Source: JBDHRG01 sp039807445 (GTDB lineage: Bacteria; Pseudomonadota; Gammaproteobacteria; Competibacterales; Competibacteraceae). Taken from it: a DNA stretch of 6,034 nucleotides. The stretch spans positions 1-6,034 of the forward strand of contig JBDHRG010000216.1 of NCBI GenBank assembly GCA_039807445.1, given 5' to 3'. Within the stretch, counting starts at the first letter, position 1. Every line of letters begins with the position of its first letter. This document shows, one piece after another, positions 5,844-6,034 of this stretch. A model generated the notes under the pieces. It was not told where the DNA came from. It searched no databases and saw only the letters and a list, made by a program, of their open reading frames with translations. Position numbers and translations under genes: made by a program.

Positions 5844-5886
5844 GGCCGACGGCGCAACGCGGGGTGCCGATGCCCCAGACCGAGGT

Positions 5887-5901
5887 CGCGATCCGATCGC
5901 G
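5887..5901. promoter_or_regulatory. 15-bp palindrome in the intergenic region
   Basis: CGCGATC, a central C, then GATCGCG form a perfect inverted repeat. It lies 43 bases after the exporter stop and about 30 bases upstream of the -35 of the next promoter. The arms are too close for a long hairpin (5 bp with a 5-base loop at best) and no T-tract follows. It looks more like a protein-binding site than a terminator, but GC-rich chance is possible. Confidence 0.3.
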
Positions 5902-5919
5902 GCGGTTCGAGCACTCCGT

Positions 5920-5943
5920 ACGAGTCAACGGACGAGTCAACGG
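5920..5943 (+). repeat. 12-bp perfect tandem duplication upstream of the last gene
   Basis: ACGAGTCAACGG occurs twice back to back (5920-5931 and 5932-5943). The junction coincides with the probable -35 region of the promoter at 5929-5957. It may be a pair of binding sites one helical turn and a bit apart, or a recent replication-slippage duplication. Confidence 0.6.
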
Positions 5944-5957
5944 CGCCGCCGTATAAT
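5929..5957 (+). promoter_or_regulatory. Sigma70 promoter of the last gene
   Basis: TATAAT at 5952-5957 is a perfect -10 box. At a 17-base spacing the -35 position holds CGGACG (5929-5934), a 3/6 match formed at the junction of the tandem duplication. Initiation near 5964 would give a leader of about 26 bases that includes the ribosome site at 5978-5984. Confidence 0.6.
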
Positions 5958-5989
5958 CGACGCAGCCGAACACTCGCGGGAGGGCCGCC

Positions 5990-6034
5990 ATGTCCAGTCC
6001 CGGCGTCGAGACCGCACGGCCGGATCCGCAGATC
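5990..6034 (+). CDS. Start of an unidentified gene, cut by the window end
   Basis: An ATG at 5990 opens a frame of 15 codons to the window edge, beginning MSSPGVETARPDPQI. GGGAGGG at 5978-5984 lies 5 bases before it, and a TATAAT promoter sits about 33 bases upstream of the start, so the start is well supported. The visible residues are too few and too low in complexity to name a family. It has its own promoter, so it is probably not part of the exporter operon. Confidence 0.6.
   Translation, partial: MSSPGVETARPDPQI

Noticed and set aside
5861..5876. GGGG/CCCC stem after the exporter as an intrinsic terminator
   Set aside because: Only four G-C pairs plus a wobble, and no T-tract follows.
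1..6034. CRISPR array, tRNA, rRNA, insertion sequence or defence genes
   Set aside because: No regularly spaced repeats, no cloverleaf or conserved T-loop sequence, no rRNA-like segment, and no transposase, nuclease or toxin-antitoxin motif was seen on either strand.

Overview
The window is very GC-rich DNA (roughly 70% GC in the genes, by eye). It most resembles a betaproteobacterium, probably of the Burkholderiales/Rhodocyclales type. The evidence is the family assortment, the strong third-position GC bias that leaves long spurious open frames antisense to real genes, and a classical TATAAT promoter at the right end. The taxonomic guess is an inference.

Layout, left to right. Positions 1-234 hold no gene I can support: a hairpin-rich stretch (12-117), then an AT-richer stretch with small palindromes. 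Positions 235-3327 (minus) encode a full-length YdiJ-type FAD/Fe-S oxidoreductase of 1030 residues, the D-2-hydroxyglutarate dehydrogenase family. Positions 3328-3535 are its leader: a GC-rich palindrome just past the upstream gene's stop, a well-placed Shine-Dalgarno driving a 20-codon ORF, and a further stem-loop. Positions 3536-4918 (minus) encode a MocR-type regulator, a GntR winged helix fused to a fold-type I aminotransferase domain. Across a compact AT-rich control region (about 4911-5013) lie two plus-strand genes: a 75-residue DUF1127 protein (5014-5241) and a LysE/RhtB-family exporter (5241-5843), which overlap by one base. The last 191 bases hold an intergenic region with a palindrome, a 12-bp tandem duplication and a TATAAT promoter, then the first 15 codons of an unidentified plus-strand gene.

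The most interesting unit is the divergent regulator/DUF1127/exporter module. Its control region holds five copies of TGACA/TGTCA, including a perfect 17-bp interrupted palindrome over the regulator's start codon, and two opposed sigma70-like promoters that overlap each other. The simplest reading is a self-regulated efflux switch: the PLP-bound regulator senses an amino acid or amine, represses itself, and activates or de-represses the exporter, with a small basic protein made in step with the exporter. The ligand, the substrate and the role of the DUF1127 protein cannot be read from the sequence. I see no defence system, transposase, CRISPR array, tRNA or rRNA here.
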